64,000 bases of DNA from Lachnotalea glycerini. Its GTDB lineage: Bacteria; Bacillota; Clostridia; Lachnospirales; Lachnospiraceae. The position numbers were made by a program, and so were the translations under genes. The notes below the pieces were generated by a model. The model was not told the DNA's origin. It searched no databases and was given only the letters and a program-made list of their open reading frames with translations. Shown here piece by piece: positions 8,680 through 19,941 of the stretch. The DNA is taken from NCBI RefSeq assembly GCF_003201285.1, contig NZ_QICS01000011.1:62001-126000 (forward strand), read 5' to 3'. Each line of letters opens with the position of its first letter. Position 1 is the first letter of the stretch.

Positions 8680-8732
8680 TATCTATTAATAAACATTTTA
8701 ACAATTTCAGCATTTCTAGCATCTGATCCTAT

Positions 8733-10988
8733 TTATAAATTGAATTCTAATCTATTGCAATCCGTTTGAATTGTTCTTTCTGTTCCACGGTAGATTAGAG
8801 TAATCGGATAAATCCGCCTTGAATGAAGCTCTACCGTCTTAAGCTTATGGTTTTTCCACATTAAATCTATAGAAGCACCTCCGTATACACAAAGTCCCTT
8901 AACTTCTCCTTCTTCCCATTCGTCTGGAAGAGCCGGAAGCAGCCATACCTTATCATCATCTGATTGTACCAGCATTTCCGCAATTGCCGCACAAGCTCCA
9001 AAGTTTCCGTCTATCTGAAATACAGATCCAGAGCCTAACGGATGATTGTCCATCAAGTTTGGGTAGGTTGACTGACGCATAATTCGCTGCAAAAAGGATA
9101 GTGCTGTATTCCCATCATGCAAGCGAGTATAGAAATTTATAATCCATGCACAACTCCAGCCTGTATGTCCACCCCCGTTATCGAGTCTGCGCTTTAATGT
9201 AGTCTTAGCAGCTTCTATCAGCTCCGGTGTTTTATCAACCGTTATCTGGTGAGACGGATACAGACCGTATAAATGGGATATATGTCGATGTCCAGGCTCT
9301 GCTTCATCATAATCCTCACACCACTCCATAATCTGCCCATATTTACCGACTTGGTTTGGCGGCAGCTTGGTAAGAATCAGTTTTGCCTGCTTCTCTAGGT
9401 CATCGTCTAATTCCAATTCCCTGACCATTTCAATAAACTGACTGAATACATCTCGCAGAATCTGGTTATCCATAGTAGGGCCATAACAAGCACAGCCTGA
9501 TGTCACGTTGGTTGTCTGCTGACCTTCCACCTGTTTTTTATCGACTCGTATGTAAGTGTTCTCTGGTGAAACGGATGGACAGGTCACCAAATATTCGTCC
9601 TTTTCCACCAAGAAGTCTGTATAAAATAATACCGCCTCTCTTAGAATTGGGTAAGCCACTTTCTTAAGCCATTCCTTGTTAATGGTGTATTGATAATGCA
9701 TCCAAAGATGAGTGCATAGCCAAGCACCGCCCTGTGTCCAATAAGAAGCTGGGGTATATATATCCTGGGGTGCGCTGTCAGCCCATAGATCGGTATTGTG
9801 ATGTGCACAAAAACCACGGCAGCCATACATTTTTTTTGCCGTTTTCTTACCTGTCTTAACCAGTCGTTTCAAATGTTCAAAAAGCGGCTGATGACATTCT
9901 GAGAGATTGCATATTTCTACAGGCCAATAATTCATTTCTGTATTGATATTGATTGTAAACTTAGAGTCCCAGCATGGTGTCATATTGTTGTTCCATATCC
10001 CTTGAAGATTAGCAGGAAGACTTCCCGGTCGGCTTGAGGATACTAACAGATAACGGCCGTATTGAAAATATAATGCCGCTAAAGAGTTGTCTTTTATCCC
10101 TGCTCCAAAGGCTTTGATTCTTTCATCGGTAGGCAAGGAAGCGTTTTCTCCATCAATTAATGTAAAAGAAACTCTCTGCATTAACTCAGAAAAATCAGTT
10201 ATATGCTTTAATTTTAATTTGTCATAGGACTTTTTCGCTGCGGCATTTAGAAGCTTTTGCACATTTCTCTTAGGTTCCTTTGAGTAAAAGGTGGTATCTG
10301 CTGCAAAGCATAGCATAACGCTGTCTGCCTCTTCTACAATTAAATGCTCACCGACAGTTCTTACGTTTCCGCCGTTTGCCTTTACCATAAGGGCACAGTA
10401 AAATTCAACACCACCCTTACCTAAATTGCCGTCCATATAAATTGTATGGTTATTCACTGCTCCCGCATTATCATAATAGCGCTCTCTGCTCATGAATGCT
10501 TGAAAGCTGATGCTTGCCTTTTGACTGCAAGTCATATGCATTACCATTATTTTATTCGGATAAGAGGAGAATACCTCTCTTGTATAAACAGCTTCTCCAA
10601 TTGTAAATGTGGTGGTACATATTCCTGTTTCAAGCTCAAGGCTTCTGACATAATTTTGTGACTCTTCCTTTAACCCCTGCATCGTGATTGTCATTTTCCC
10701 CAGCGATTGGTAAGGACGCTGGCTTTGTGGTGTACCCGAAAATGCAACTTTCAAAAGCTCTTCTGCCTTTTGAATTTCTCCATTTAAAATAAGTTCTCTT
10801 ACGTTGTCTAAATTATTGTATGCGTCAGGATTAATACGGTTGATCGATTTTCCATACCAGATACTGTCTTCATTTAGATAAAGCAATTCTTTTTGGATAC
10901 CTCCGCATACCATAGCACCAAGACGTCCGTTTCCGATCGGCAAAGCCTCTTCCCAGCTGGCAGCCGGCTTTTGATACCATAATTTCAT
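8733..10988 (-). CDS. Glycoside hydrolase family 95 (alpha-L-fucosidase or alpha-L-galactosidase)
   Basis: A 751-residue cytosolic GH95 enzyme; the family inverts alpha-1,2-fucosyl or alpha-L-galactosyl linkages. The N-terminal WEEALPIGNGRLGAMVCGG and LNEDSIWYG are diagnostic, as are SSSRPGSLPANLQGIWN, NINTEMNYWPVE and HRHISHLYGLYPSHQI in the (alpha/alpha)6 barrel. The C-terminal region contains the sequence FQIDGNFGACAAIAEML. There is no signal peptide, so the substrate must be imported. It stands alone on its strand between the ECF gene and DedA. Fucosylated plant xyloglucan or host glycan is the likely source. Confidence 0.92.
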   Translation of the reverse strand: MKLWYQKPAASWEEALPIGNGRLGAMVCGGIQKELLYLNEDSIWYGKSINRINPDAYNNLDNVRELILNGEIQKAEELLKVAFSGTPQSQRPYQSLGKMTITMQGLKEESQNYVRSLELETGICTTTFTIGEAVYTREVFSSYPNKIMVMHMTCSQKASISFQAFMSRERYYDNAGAVNNHTIYMDGNLGKGGVEFYCALMVKANGGNVRTVGEHLIVEEADSVMLCFAADTTFYSKEPKRNVQKLLNAAAKKSYDKLKLKHITDFSELMQRVSFTLIDGENASLPTDERIKAFGAGIKDNSLAALYFQYGRYLLVSSSRPGSLPANLQGIWNNNMTPCWDSKFTININTEMNYWPVEICNLSECHQPLFEHLKRLVKTGKKTAKKMYGCRGFCAHHNTDLWADSAPQDIYTPASYWTQGGAWLCTHLWMHYQYTINKEWLKKVAYPILREAVLFYTDFLVEKDEYLVTCPSVSPENTYIRVDKKQVEGQQTTNVTSGCACYGPTMDNQILRDVFSQFIEMVRELELDDDLEKQAKLILTKLPPNQVGKYGQIMEWCEDYDEAEPGHRHISHLYGLYPSHQITVDKTPELIEAAKTTLKRRLDNGGGHTGWSCAWIINFYTRLHDGNTALSFLQRIMRQSTYPNLMDNHPLGSGSVFQIDGNFGACAAIAEMLVQSDDDKVWLLPALPDEWEEGEVKGLCVYGGASIDLMWKNHKLKTVELHSRRIYPITLIYRGTERTIQTDCNRLEFNL

Positions 10989-11124
10989 AATTTTACCCTC
11001 CTTTATTTCATTTACAGTTTTATATTGTACCTATCCCTTTCATCATTCTGTAAATCAATCCCCTTTTTATTGACATTGTAGCACACAATAAATTTTACGA
11101 AAATAGTTTTTATCAGCATTAGAA

Positions 11125-11160
11125 AAAACACATTATGGTAATCATTCCATGATGTGTTTT
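11125..11160 (-). terminator. Terminator after the DedA gene
   Basis: The inverted repeat AAAACACATTATGG/CCATGATGTGTTTT (11125-11138, 11147-11160) has an 8-base loop and a T-run on the minus strand. It starts directly after the DedA stop codon. Confidence 0.8.
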
Positions 11161-11790
11161 TTATTGTTCTTTTTCACTTCGTTTGCAAAGATTCTTTTTC
11201 ACAAGCTGTATTGCAGCATAGGTTATACCAAAAGTCAAAACAAGAAACGTTATTTGTGAATAAACACCGGTTTTTTCAACAATTTTCTCCCATGAGGCAC
11301 CTAACACTGCTCCCAGACAGACTAATAATGTATTCCACATAACTGAACCAATTGTGGTGTAGAATAAAAAAAGACTCATTTTCATTTCAGCCATACCGGC
11401 AGGTATAGAAATCAGACTTCTTATTATTGGTATGCAGCGGCAGAACAATACTGTCCTTTTTCCTTTCTTATTAAACCATTCACAAGCATTTAACATATCC
11501 TCTTTTTTTAAATTTATTAATGTTCCAAACTTCCCATCAAGCAATTTGCCAAGATGCTCTGGCGACAAATAGATTCCCACACCATATAAAATGACTGCAC
11601 CAATTACAGAACCAAAGGTGGCAGCAATTATGACACCTCCAACATTTAAAAATGTATAAGTTGTCATAAAGCCACCAAAGGTAAGTATTACTTCTGAAGG
11701 TATGGGCGGAAAAATATTTTCAACCGCTATTAAAAACATAACTCCAAAATATCCATATTTATTCATTATATCAAGAATCCAATTTTGCAT
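11161..11790 (-). CDS. DedA-family (SNARE-associated/VTT domain) membrane protein
   Basis: A 209-residue inner-membrane protein. The ENIFPPIPSEVILTFGGF motif with its acidic residue, the GSVIGAVILYGVG segment and the FCRCIPIIRSLISIPAGMAEM motif are the conserved DedA features. DedA proteins are thought to act as lipid scramblases or flippases (for example undecaprenyl phosphate or phosphatidylethanolamine recycling) and affect membrane potential and antimicrobial resistance. The gene appears monocistronic, with its own terminator. The assignment to family is firm; the precise substrate is not. Confidence 0.9.
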   Translation of the reverse strand: MQNWILDIMNKYGYFGVMFLIAVENIFPPIPSEVILTFGGFMTTYTFLNVGGVIIAATFGSVIGAVILYGVGIYLSPEHLGKLLDGKFGTLINLKKEDMLNACEWFNKKGKRTVLFCRCIPIIRSLISIPAGMAEMKMSLFLFYTTIGSVMWNTLLVCLGAVLGASWEKIVEKTGVYSQITFLVLTFGITYAAIQLVKKNLCKRSEKEQ

Positions 11791-11948
11791 GATTTTTACT
11801 AGCTCACCTATTTGAAAAGTTATATTAATAAATACGCTGATAAATGGAAAATATTCTAAAATGTTTTATCTATGTGCTTTTCTTTGAACTGGTAACTAGA
11901 TTATTGGCTGTGCTAGTACATCACCTGCATGTTAGAGGTATTGAATGA

Positions 11949-13442
<1,494 letters not shown>

Positions 13443-13581
13443 TTATACATAATTAATATAATTGTACTCCAGTACCCAAATTGTAGATTTATAATATTAT
13501 TTTGATCTTACTGTGATATGACAAGTATAGCATAACCAAAATATGTTTTCTTACTTCCATATTATATTGGACAAACATGTC

Positions 13582-13630
13582 AAAAAACGCTTCCAATTTT
13601 GACACTTTCGTGTCACTGTTGGAAGCGTTT
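13582..13630 (-). terminator. Terminator after the RpiR regulator gene
   Basis: The outer stem AAACGCTTCCAA/TTGGAAGCGTTT (13585-13596, 13619-13630) encloses an inner GACAC/GTGTC stem and runs into six T on the minus strand. The AT-rich 13431-13580 region between it and the GH1 gene should hold the GH1 promoter, but I could not fix a clear box pair. Confidence 0.8.
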
Positions 13631-13663
13631 GTAAACTTATATGTAATTGGCTAAATATGGCAT

Positions 13664-14500
13664 CTATTTCTTGTAATCTGAATTGATTTTCTTATATAAT
13701 TCCATTTGTTTATCGTATCTTTTTGCCAAAAGTCCCATAAATATAAAATCAAAAATATAGTTAGCACTAAGAACCACCGTCATATGCTCTGTTCCCGGGA
13801 TAAGCTTTCCCTCCATCATATGAATCACTTCATCACAATGCTGTTCAATTTCCTTTGAAAAGGCACCAACAATCCCTATTACGTAGATTCCATATCGTTT
13901 TAACATTTCAGCATTATTGATGGCAGATGGATTTTTTCCGGAAAGGCTGATTACAAATGCAGCCGTTTTGGGGTTACTTTTGTTGGTAGCCAAAAATACT
14001 TCGTTAATGGAGCTATAGGCAGTACTTTCAATCCCTAAGGTACTGTATCTGTGCGCTGTTGCTTCTCCTATTGCATAACCTAGACCAGAAGAATAGAATT
14101 CAATTCGTTCCATCTTATTTAATTGATTTATGACCCGCTTTACTATGTTGTGATTGAGCTGCTCATGCATTTTGCCAATTGCACTTTCATACACCCAATC
14201 CAATGCACTTAAATAATCAGTATATCTGCTTTTGCCGTCTATGACAGGAGGCTCATGCTTCCTTTTCATGTTATTTTCAAGCGCCTGCTCCACAAGTATC
14301 TGCTTTTTAAGCTCCTGATAGCCCCAAAGACCAAGTTTTTTGCACAAACGCACAACCGTGGACTTGCTGGTGAGTGTTTCTCTGCCCATCTCCTCGGCAG
14401 TTAAGCGCTGCACTGTTTTCATATGACTGAGTATGTAGTCTGCAATATTCTTTTCATTTTCCGTAAAGCCAGATTGATTACGTAATTTTTCCAATACCAT
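13664..14500 (-). CDS. MurR/RpiR-family transcriptional regulator
   Basis: A regulator of 278 residues. The N-terminal RpiR helix-turn-helix (FTENEKNIADYIL, LTSKSTVVRLCKKLG) is followed by a SIS sugar-phosphate-binding domain from about residue 110 (RIEFYSSGLGYAIGEATAHR, FVISLSGKNPSAINNAEMLK). I chose the ATG at 14500, preceded by AGAGGAAAC; an upstream in-frame ATG at 14560 has no ribosome site. It probably senses a phosphorylated sugar and controls the downstream 6-phospho-beta-glucosidase gene. This target is inferred from position. Confidence 0.88.
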   Translation of the reverse strand: MVLEKLRNQSGFTENEKNIADYILSHMKTVQRLTAEEMGRETLTSKSTVVRLCKKLGLWGYQELKKQILVEQALENNMKRKHEPPVIDGKSRYTDYLSALDWVYESAIGKMHEQLNHNIVKRVINQLNKMERIEFYSSGLGYAIGEATAHRYSTLGIESTAYSSINEVFLATNKSNPKTAAFVISLSGKNPSAINNAEMLKRYGIYVIGIVGAFSKEIEQHCDEVIHMMEGKLIPGTEHMTVVLSANYIFDFIFMGLLAKRYDKQMELYKKINSDYKK

Positions 14501-14569
14501 ACTGTTTCCTCTTAATAAATATCTTTCTTTGTAAACCACCTGAAATACAATGATTTGCAAAAGTGTTAC

Positions 14570-16276
14570 CTAAACAATAAATTTACTTACTACTTCATTT
14601 AATTTAGCAGAAGCCTCTTGAGATTCACAGGCTAATTGGTATATCTTTCCAGATTCGCTGCTAATATCTGTAATCCTGTCTGCAATTAAAACGGAACCGT
14701 TTGTGGATTCTTCTGTTGCTTTTGATATTTCTGCAATCGAGCTGACCACCTTTTCAATAATTCCTGACATCTTCTCTGATGAATTACTTAAGTCGCTTGA
14801 CATATCTAGTACGTACTCCGAGTCTGACTTATATTGCTTTGAGATATCAACCAGTCTTTCATAATCTGCTATTACCTGCTCATCAACAAAGCTTAACAAC
14901 TCAGAAGAGCTATTAGAAAGTCCGTTTACGACATCTATAACCGTTTTGGTCACTTCTTGAATCTTACTTGCATTTTCTTTCGAATTTTCAGCTAACTTTC
15001 TTATTTCTTCTGCCACGACGGCAAAGCCCTTACCACTTTCTCCTGCTCTTGCCGCCTCAATAGCAGCATTCAGCGCAAGCAGATTAGTTTGCGTCGTGAT
15101 AGACATGATGGATTCTGCCAAAAGATGTACCTCATTTACTGACTGTGCATCTTCTAAGGCAGTCTTCATTTTTTTATTTGATTGATTGTAAATACTGTTC
15201 GCAATATCTCTGGACTTTAATGCCATTTCTTGAACTGTGTCTGCACGTTTGCTTATATCTTTCGCATTTTTTGAGGCTGAAACTGCTTTATTGCTTATAT
15301 CTCCTGAAATATTATCTACCTGATAGGATATTGATAAAATCTCTTCTGTTGAAGCATTGGTTTCTTCCATTCCTGCTGACATTTCTTCCGTTGTAGCAGA
15401 GATATCCCCCAGACCTTCGTTTAAATCATTTACACTTTTTACCATTTTTCCTGAGGATTCATCCATATTACCTGAGGACTTTTTAACCTCTGTAATAATG
15501 TTTCTCAACAGTTCTAAGAAATCATTAATTGAATGAGACATTACCTCTATTTCATCCCCTGTGTTAACGGCAAGCTTTTGAGTTAAATCACCGCCGTTTT
15601 TTGCTAAATCGCTTAATTTTACATTCATCAGCTTGAGTGATCTTGTAATGCTAAATACAACTCGAATCGCAATGACCATTAAAACAAGAATTAAAACAGC
15701 AATTATCTTATAAACATTCATTATATAATTCAGATTATTTTGAGATGAAATGTATTCCTGATCCGTAACATCAAGCTGTAGCTGAACTAATTCACTTATC
15801 TTTTCTGATACAGGATCAATAGATTGATAAAGCTCTTCCTTTGCAAATGTTTCCAACCCTGTTTGATCTTTATCTGTAATAAATCCTTTCAGCTTTTCAA
15901 CCGATGCATTGGCTGTCTCTAATAGCCCTTCTACATCATCAGCCATTGTTCTTTCTTGTTGTGTTAATTCAGTGGAATAATATGAGCTCCAATTTTCTTC
16001 AATTGCAGTCTGCGCATTATTTATATTCTGGCTTGCCTGCTCCCAATCAATATTTCCATTTCTTAGCTTGTGGGTTGTATCAACTATGTTTACTGCATAC
16101 ATATCTGATATCGCTTTAAGCTGTTGCAGGGGGATTACGCGATCCTTATATACAGTTTCCAATCCATTGCTAATTTGGATGGTACCCATTCCTCCAAATG
16201 CGCTGTCCATAATAACAATTAAAATTAAAAAGCCAATTAATAAAAACAACTTCGTCTTGATGCTCAATCTCTTCAT
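14570..16276 (-). CDS. Methyl-accepting chemotaxis protein with four-helix-bundle sensor
   Basis: A 568-residue chemoreceptor. The first helix ([20 protein letters not shown]) and a second near residue 190-215 flank an extracellular 4HB_MCP-type helical domain with [15 protein letters not shown] domain follows, then a long coiled coil ending in the signalling tip with the [16 protein letters not shown] motif. The tip binds CheA/CheW. The ligand is unknown. It is a single gene with a GGAGGAAA ribosome site; RpiR starts 70 bases downstream on the same strand. Confidence 0.93.
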   Translation of the reverse strand: MKRLSIKTKLFLLIGFLILIVIMDSAFGGMGTIQISNGLETVYKDRVIPLQQLKAISDMYAVNIVDTTHKLRNGNIDWEQASQNINNAQTAIEENWSSYYSTELTQQERTMADDVEGLLETANASVEKLKGFITDKDQTGLETFAKEELYQSIDPVSEKISELVQLQLDVTDQEYISSQNNLNYIMNVYKIIAVLILVLMVIAIRVVFSITRSLKLMNVKLSDLAKNGGDLTQKLAVNTGDEIEVMSHSINDFLELLRNIITEVKKSSGNMDESSGKMVKSVNDLNEGLGDISATTEEMSAGMEETNASTEEILSISYQVDNISGDISNKAVSASKNAKDISKRADTVQEMALKSRDIANSIYNQSNKKMKTALEDAQSVNEVHLLAESIMSITTQTNLLALNAAIEAARAGESGKGFAVVAEEIRKLAENSKENASKIQEVTKTVIDVVNGLSNSSSELLSFVDEQVIADYERLVDISKQYKSDSEYVLDMSSDLSNSSEKMSGIIEKVVSSIAEISKATEESTNGSVLIADRITDISSESGKIYQLACESQEASAKLNEVVSKFIV

Positions 16277-16681
16277 CTTAATTTCCTCCAGATCTTTTAT
16301 TTTTTGCTTGTCTCAAATAAGTAATTCATAGCCGAAAGAGTAACTACCATCATCATTACTCTACCTTATCGTTTATACTCACCTAAAATACTGCTTCAAA
16401 TAAAACTCTCTGATTTCGATTAATTTTCCAAGCTTGCAGCTGTTAATCTTATTCTTTTTGGTTTAATCAAATAACCTTTGAGTATCTTATAAGAAAGCCT
16501 TTATGCCCCCTATTTTTTACTTATCAAATCTTAATTTCATAGATTGTTTCTATGCTTTTTAAGTATACCATTTTCATAAAAACCGTACAACAAACACAAA
16601 ATAAAATTTAATAAATTTTAAGCGTCAAAGCGGACAAGTCTACATTGGCTCCCTAATTCCTGACTTATTTCCTCGTATGAA
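16277..16681. other. Intergenic region upstream of the chemoreceptor
   Basis: About 400 AT-rich bases between the MarR terminator and the chemoreceptor gene. I looked for a sigma-D promoter and a cyclic-di-GMP riboswitch and saw neither clearly. No open reading frame with a ribosome site is present. Confidence 0.4.
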
Positions 16682-16738
16682 ATAAAAAACTGAGACTGTA
16701 GCAAGACGACTAGAATTTAGTCCTTTTGCTACAGCCTC
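16682..16738 (-). terminator. Long terminator after the MarR gene
   Basis: GAGACTGTAGCAA (16692-16704) pairs with TTGCTACAGCCTC (16726-16738), with an inner GACTA/TAGTC stem, followed by a T-run on the minus strand. It closes the lpd-lplA-marR segment. Confidence 0.8.
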
Positions 16739-16753
16739 TTTTATGATTGACAT

Positions 16754-17194
16754 TTATTCTTTTATAAAATCTGTATGTATATTATTAACCATTTTACTTA
16801 ACGTTGATTTAAAATCGTCTAATTCCCTTGCCGAAATATCGTTCAGCACATCCATCTTAAATTGTTCTACTACATTCAACATTTCTGTCTCGATTTTTTG
16901 TCCTTTATCCGTAAGAATTAAGAACTTAATTCTTTTATCGTTTTCGTTATTTATTCTATTTACCCATCCAAGCAGCTCCAGCTTATCCAGCAATCGAACT
17001 ACACTTGGCTCTTTCAGAGACATTTTATCCGCCAATTGTTTTTGTGTCATCATTTTATTATTACTAATATAATACAATGCGATCCATTGCGTTCTTGTTA
17101 TACTATAACAATTCAGCCTTTTCTCCAAACAATCTGCTAGTTCCTTAGCACTATTACATGTAACAAAAGCAATACAGTCTTCTAAATTAAACAT
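16754..17194 (-). CDS. MarR-family transcriptional regulator
   Basis: A winged-helix regulator of about 146 residues. QKQLADKMSLKEPSVVRLLDKLELLGWV is the recognition region and NENDKRIKFLILTDKGQ the wing. The N-terminus is Cys-rich (NLEDC, VTCNS, ADC, NCYS), and the first Cys lies roughly where OhrR has its peroxide-sensing Cys; the alignment needs a small gap. It follows lplA by about 85 bases. The start is uncertain: ATG at 17194 has a GGTGA box, while ATG at 17206 and TTG at 17209 do not. It is a candidate thiol-redox regulator of this redox cluster. Confidence 0.82.
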   Translation of the reverse strand: MFNLEDCIAFVTCNSAKELADCLEKRLNCYSITRTQWIALYYISNNKMMTQKQLADKMSLKEPSVVRLLDKLELLGWVNRINNENDKRIKFLILTDKGQKIETEMLNVVEQFKMDVLNDISARELDDFKSTLSKMVNNIHTDFIKE

Positions 17195-17279
17195 CTTAAT
17201 CACCATCAAATTTTATTTTACTATATATTATCATAAAACTCTTGGAGATACTATGTTTATTTTAACAGTTAGATTAAAA

Positions 17280-18191
17280 TTATGAATTCTTTTCAAAGTA
17301 CTGACTTATAGATTCCCATATCATTTGCTCACAAAAATGTTTCCCAATCAAGTTATCTTCACAGGCTTTAAAATCATAAAGATTTAAACTGTCGGTGTTA
17401 ATCTTAACCTTTTGAATGAAATCTTTTGCCACACAAATATGCACAGTAACATTACCAATAGAAAATTTACGTTCTAATTCTACATCATAATCAGGAGACT
17501 GGGCATACAGCCACTCATCAGACGCAAGAAGTGTTTTTAATGGAGCTTCGAAATTAGTTTCATTGATATGCTCTATATTCTCGCACTCGAAAATCTCTAT
17601 AAATGCTTGAGACACTTTTTCTATTGTAATCGCAGCGTTAATATCTGATAAATTAATTACTCTGTTTTTTACAGATTCAATCCCTTTGGAATGTAATTTT
17701 AACGGCGATGGTGTAAGGACTTTTCCTAAGTGCTCAAGATTCACACGCACCAGCATTGTACCATGATACATGAAATTATTAGAGTCTGTATAATAAGCAT
17801 GACCTGAAAACTTCTGGTTTTTGTATAATAAATCATTTCTTCCACTCAATTCACAGTCAATCCCAAGCTTTAACATAGCCGACTGAATCAGTTTAATAAA
17901 TTGTACCTGATTGGCTGATTGATCTTTGGTAATAAAGGTGAAATTGATATTACCTCTATCTTGATACACAGCACCCCCACCAGAAAATCTGCGTACTGCC
18001 TTAATATTTTCTTCCTTAAGATATGCAAGGTTACATTCTGCGTATAGATTTTGATTTCTTCCTATAATAACGCAATCCTCGTTCTGCCATAGGAATAAAT
18101 GTATCTCTTCCTCAGAGTCTAAAAACAGTTGATGCTCCGCAGCTATATTAAAATAAGGATTAAATTCTTCCGATATTATTATTTTTTTCAT
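17280..18191 (-). CDS. lplA: Lipoate--protein ligase
   Basis: LplA activates free lipoate with ATP and attaches it to a lysine of a lipoyl domain. The 303-residue product has AVRRFSGGGAVYQDRGNINF, the RNDLLYKNQKFSGHAYY motif and HGTMLV, all diagnostic. Its start overlaps the stop of lpdA by one base (TAATG), so the two are translationally coupled. The obvious target is the lipoyl domain at the N-terminus of that neighbouring LpdA, because no E2 or GcvH gene is present in the window. Confidence 0.93.
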   Translation of the reverse strand: MKKIIISEEFNPYFNIAAEHQLFLDSEEEIHLFLWQNEDCVIIGRNQNLYAECNLAYLKEENIKAVRRFSGGGAVYQDRGNINFTFITKDQSANQVQFIKLIQSAMLKLGIDCELSGRNDLLYKNQKFSGHAYYTDSNNFMYHGTMLVRVNLEHLGKVLTPSPLKLHSKGIESVKNRVINLSDINAAITIEKVSQAFIEIFECENIEHINETNFEAPLKTLLASDEWLYAQSPDYDVELERKFSIGNVTVHICVAKDFIQKVKINTDSLNLYDFKACEDNLIGKHFCEQMIWESISQYFEKNS

Positions 18192-19873
18192 TACTGATGC
18201 AATGCTCCAATTCCAAATTCTAGTGCTGCTTCATGAATGACTTCACCCGTTGTCGGGTGTGAAAATATTGTCTTAGTTATTTCCTTTTCGGTAAATCCAT
18301 TTGCAATAGCTAAAGTCAGGGAACTGATTAAGGCGGAAGCGTCAGCACCTATAATGGAACCACCAATTATTTTACTTGTTTCGTTGTTCTTAACTAGTTT
18401 AATAAAACCACGCGGCTCATTCATAGTTAATGCTTTTCCATTTCCTGCAAATGAAAATTTACTTACTGAGACATTCATACCCTTTTCTTTTGCTTCCTTT
18501 TCACCTATTCCAACACTTGCGATTTCTGGCACTGTAAATATTACATTTGGAACGGACGAATATTCCATTACTTCTTGCTTTTTTAATATATTATCTACTG
18601 CAACAATGCCTTGATGAGAAGCAACATGAGCCAATTGTATTATATTAGTTACATCACCAATTGCATAAATATGACTGATGTTTGTTCGCATAGAAGCATC
18701 CACCTGAATACCTTTGCCTTTGCTATTTAATGTAACGCCACTTTTTTCAATTGATAGTCCGTCTAAATCTGGCTCCCTTCCAATAGCTGCCAAAACGTTA
18801 TCGCTTACCAATAAATGTTCTCCTGTCTTATCTTCATAAGTAATGACTGCCTTACCATCCACTGAGCTTTGGATTTTCATAACTTTAGATCCGGTATGTA
18901 TTTTTATTCCCTCTTCTTCTGCGATATTTTGAATTTCATTCGATATATCACGATCCACCATGGTTAATAAACGGTCCATAAATTCAATCACATGTACTTC
19001 AACTCCAAAGTTTTTATATATAAATGCAAATTCCATACCGATTACCCCGCCACCAATGATTGAAATGGATTTTGGCAATTCTGTATTGGACAACGCAGTC
19101 GTACTATTCCATACAAATGGTAAGTCCATACCAGGAATCGCAATCTTTGATATTTTAGATCCTGTTGCTACAATAATATCGTTTGCCTTTATTATGAAGT
19201 TTTCATTTCCCGTTACTGCTACTGTATCCTGATTAACAAAAGCTGCCTGACCCTTAATTACATTGATATCATTTTTCTTCATTAGAAAATCAATTCCAGA
19301 AATAAGTCTGTTCTTTACCTTATCTTTACGTTCTATGACTTGCTTCATATTAACTGCAATCTTACCTTCTACTTCCATACCAAACAGTGAAGCATGATTG
19401 AGATTGTGACATACCTCAGCCGACTTAACAAGTGCTTTTGTAGGAATACAGCCAACGTTTAGACAAGTACCGCCCATTTCGGATTTTTCCACAAGCGTTA
19501 CCTTTAATTTGTTCTTAGCTGCATAAATAGCTGCCACATACCCACCTGGACCTGCACCAATGATAAGTAAATCCGTAGAAAGTTCTTTTAAAACCTTTTG
19601 CGATTCGCTTTTTATATTTTCTTCCTTTGCTTCATTTAAAATAGTATCTTCCTCTATTTCAAACATATCTGCATTGGATGCAATTTCTGCCCCTTCTTCA
19701 GACAATATTTTAGAGACAATACCTGCTGACAGCGCTTTTATGGGACGGTTTCCTTTCGCTGTTTCTACCTGTGCAAGAATATCGCCATCTTCTACCTTGT
19801 CTCCAATCTTGACACTGATCTTACCTATTTTACCCATTTTTCCCCCAGGAATGACTGACATTTTTATGATCAT
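18191..19873 (-). CDS. lpdA: Dihydrolipoyl dehydrogenase with N-terminal lipoyl domain
   Basis: A 560-residue flavoprotein. Residues 1-80 are a lipoyl domain whose target Lys should lie in QVETAKGNRP. From about residue 100 there is a FAD/NAD disulfide oxidoreductase: IIGAGPGGYVAAI, the redox Cys pair in GGTCLNVGCIPTKAL, the second Rossmann GGGVIGMEFA, and the C-terminal catalytic HPTTGEVIHEA. It oxidises or reduces dihydrolipoyl groups with NAD(H). No pyruvate, oxoglutarate or glycine-cleavage genes accompany it. Its neighbours are lplA and OsmC, which suggests a lipoyl-based reductant for peroxidase rather than a central 2-oxoacid complex. The ribosome site lies in a hairpin (19882-19902). 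Confidence 0.93.
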   Translation of the reverse strand: MIIKMSVIPGGKMGKIGKISVKIGDKVEDGDILAQVETAKGNRPIKALSAGIVSKILSEEGAEIASNADMFEIEEDTILNEAKEENIKSESQKVLKELSTDLLIIGAGPGGYVAAIYAAKNKLKVTLVEKSEMGGTCLNVGCIPTKALVKSAEVCHNLNHASLFGMEVEGKIAVNMKQVIERKDKVKNRLISGIDFLMKKNDINVIKGQAAFVNQDTVAVTGNENFIIKANDIIVATGSKISKIAIPGMDLPFVWNSTTALSNTELPKSISIIGGGVIGMEFAFIYKNFGVEVHVIEFMDRLLTMVDRDISNEIQNIAEEEGIKIHTGSKVMKIQSSVDGKAVITYEDKTGEHLLVSDNVLAAIGREPDLDGLSIEKSGVTLNSKGKGIQVDASMRTNISHIYAIGDVTNIIQLAHVASHQGIVAVDNILKKQEVMEYSSVPNVIFTVPEIASVGIGEKEAKEKGMNVSVSKFSFAGNGKALTMNEPRGFIKLVKNNETSKIIGGSIIGADASALISSLTLAIANGFTEKEITKTIFSHPTTGEVIHEAALEFGIGALHQ

Positions 19874-19881
19874 GTTTATTT

Positions 19882-19902
19882 CTCCTTTTTATCAAAAAGG
19901 AG
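19882..19902 (-). promoter_or_regulatory. Hairpin covering the lpdA ribosome site
   Basis: CTCCTTTTT (19882-19890) and AAAAAGGAG (19894-19902) form a 9-bp stem with a 3-base loop. On the minus strand the 3' arm of this stem is the AAAAAGGAG Shine-Dalgarno of lpdA. The other arm also belongs to the OsmC terminator, so the two structures exclude each other. Confidence 0.5.
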
Positions 19903-19927
19903 CCCACTTTGTAACAGAGGCTCCTTT
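19896..19927 (-). terminator. Terminator between OsmC and lpdA genes
   Basis: AAAGGAGCC/GGCTCCTTT (19896-19904, 19919-19927) forms a 9-bp stem with a 14-base loop and runs into TT on the minus strand. It would limit read-through from the OsmC gene into lpdA. Confidence 0.65.
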
Positions 19928-19941
19928 GTGGTATAACATAA

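Noticed and set aside
16277-16560. Possible cyclic-di-GMP riboswitch before a chemoreceptor
   Set aside because: The conserved core and tetraloop receptor of the class I aptamer were not found.
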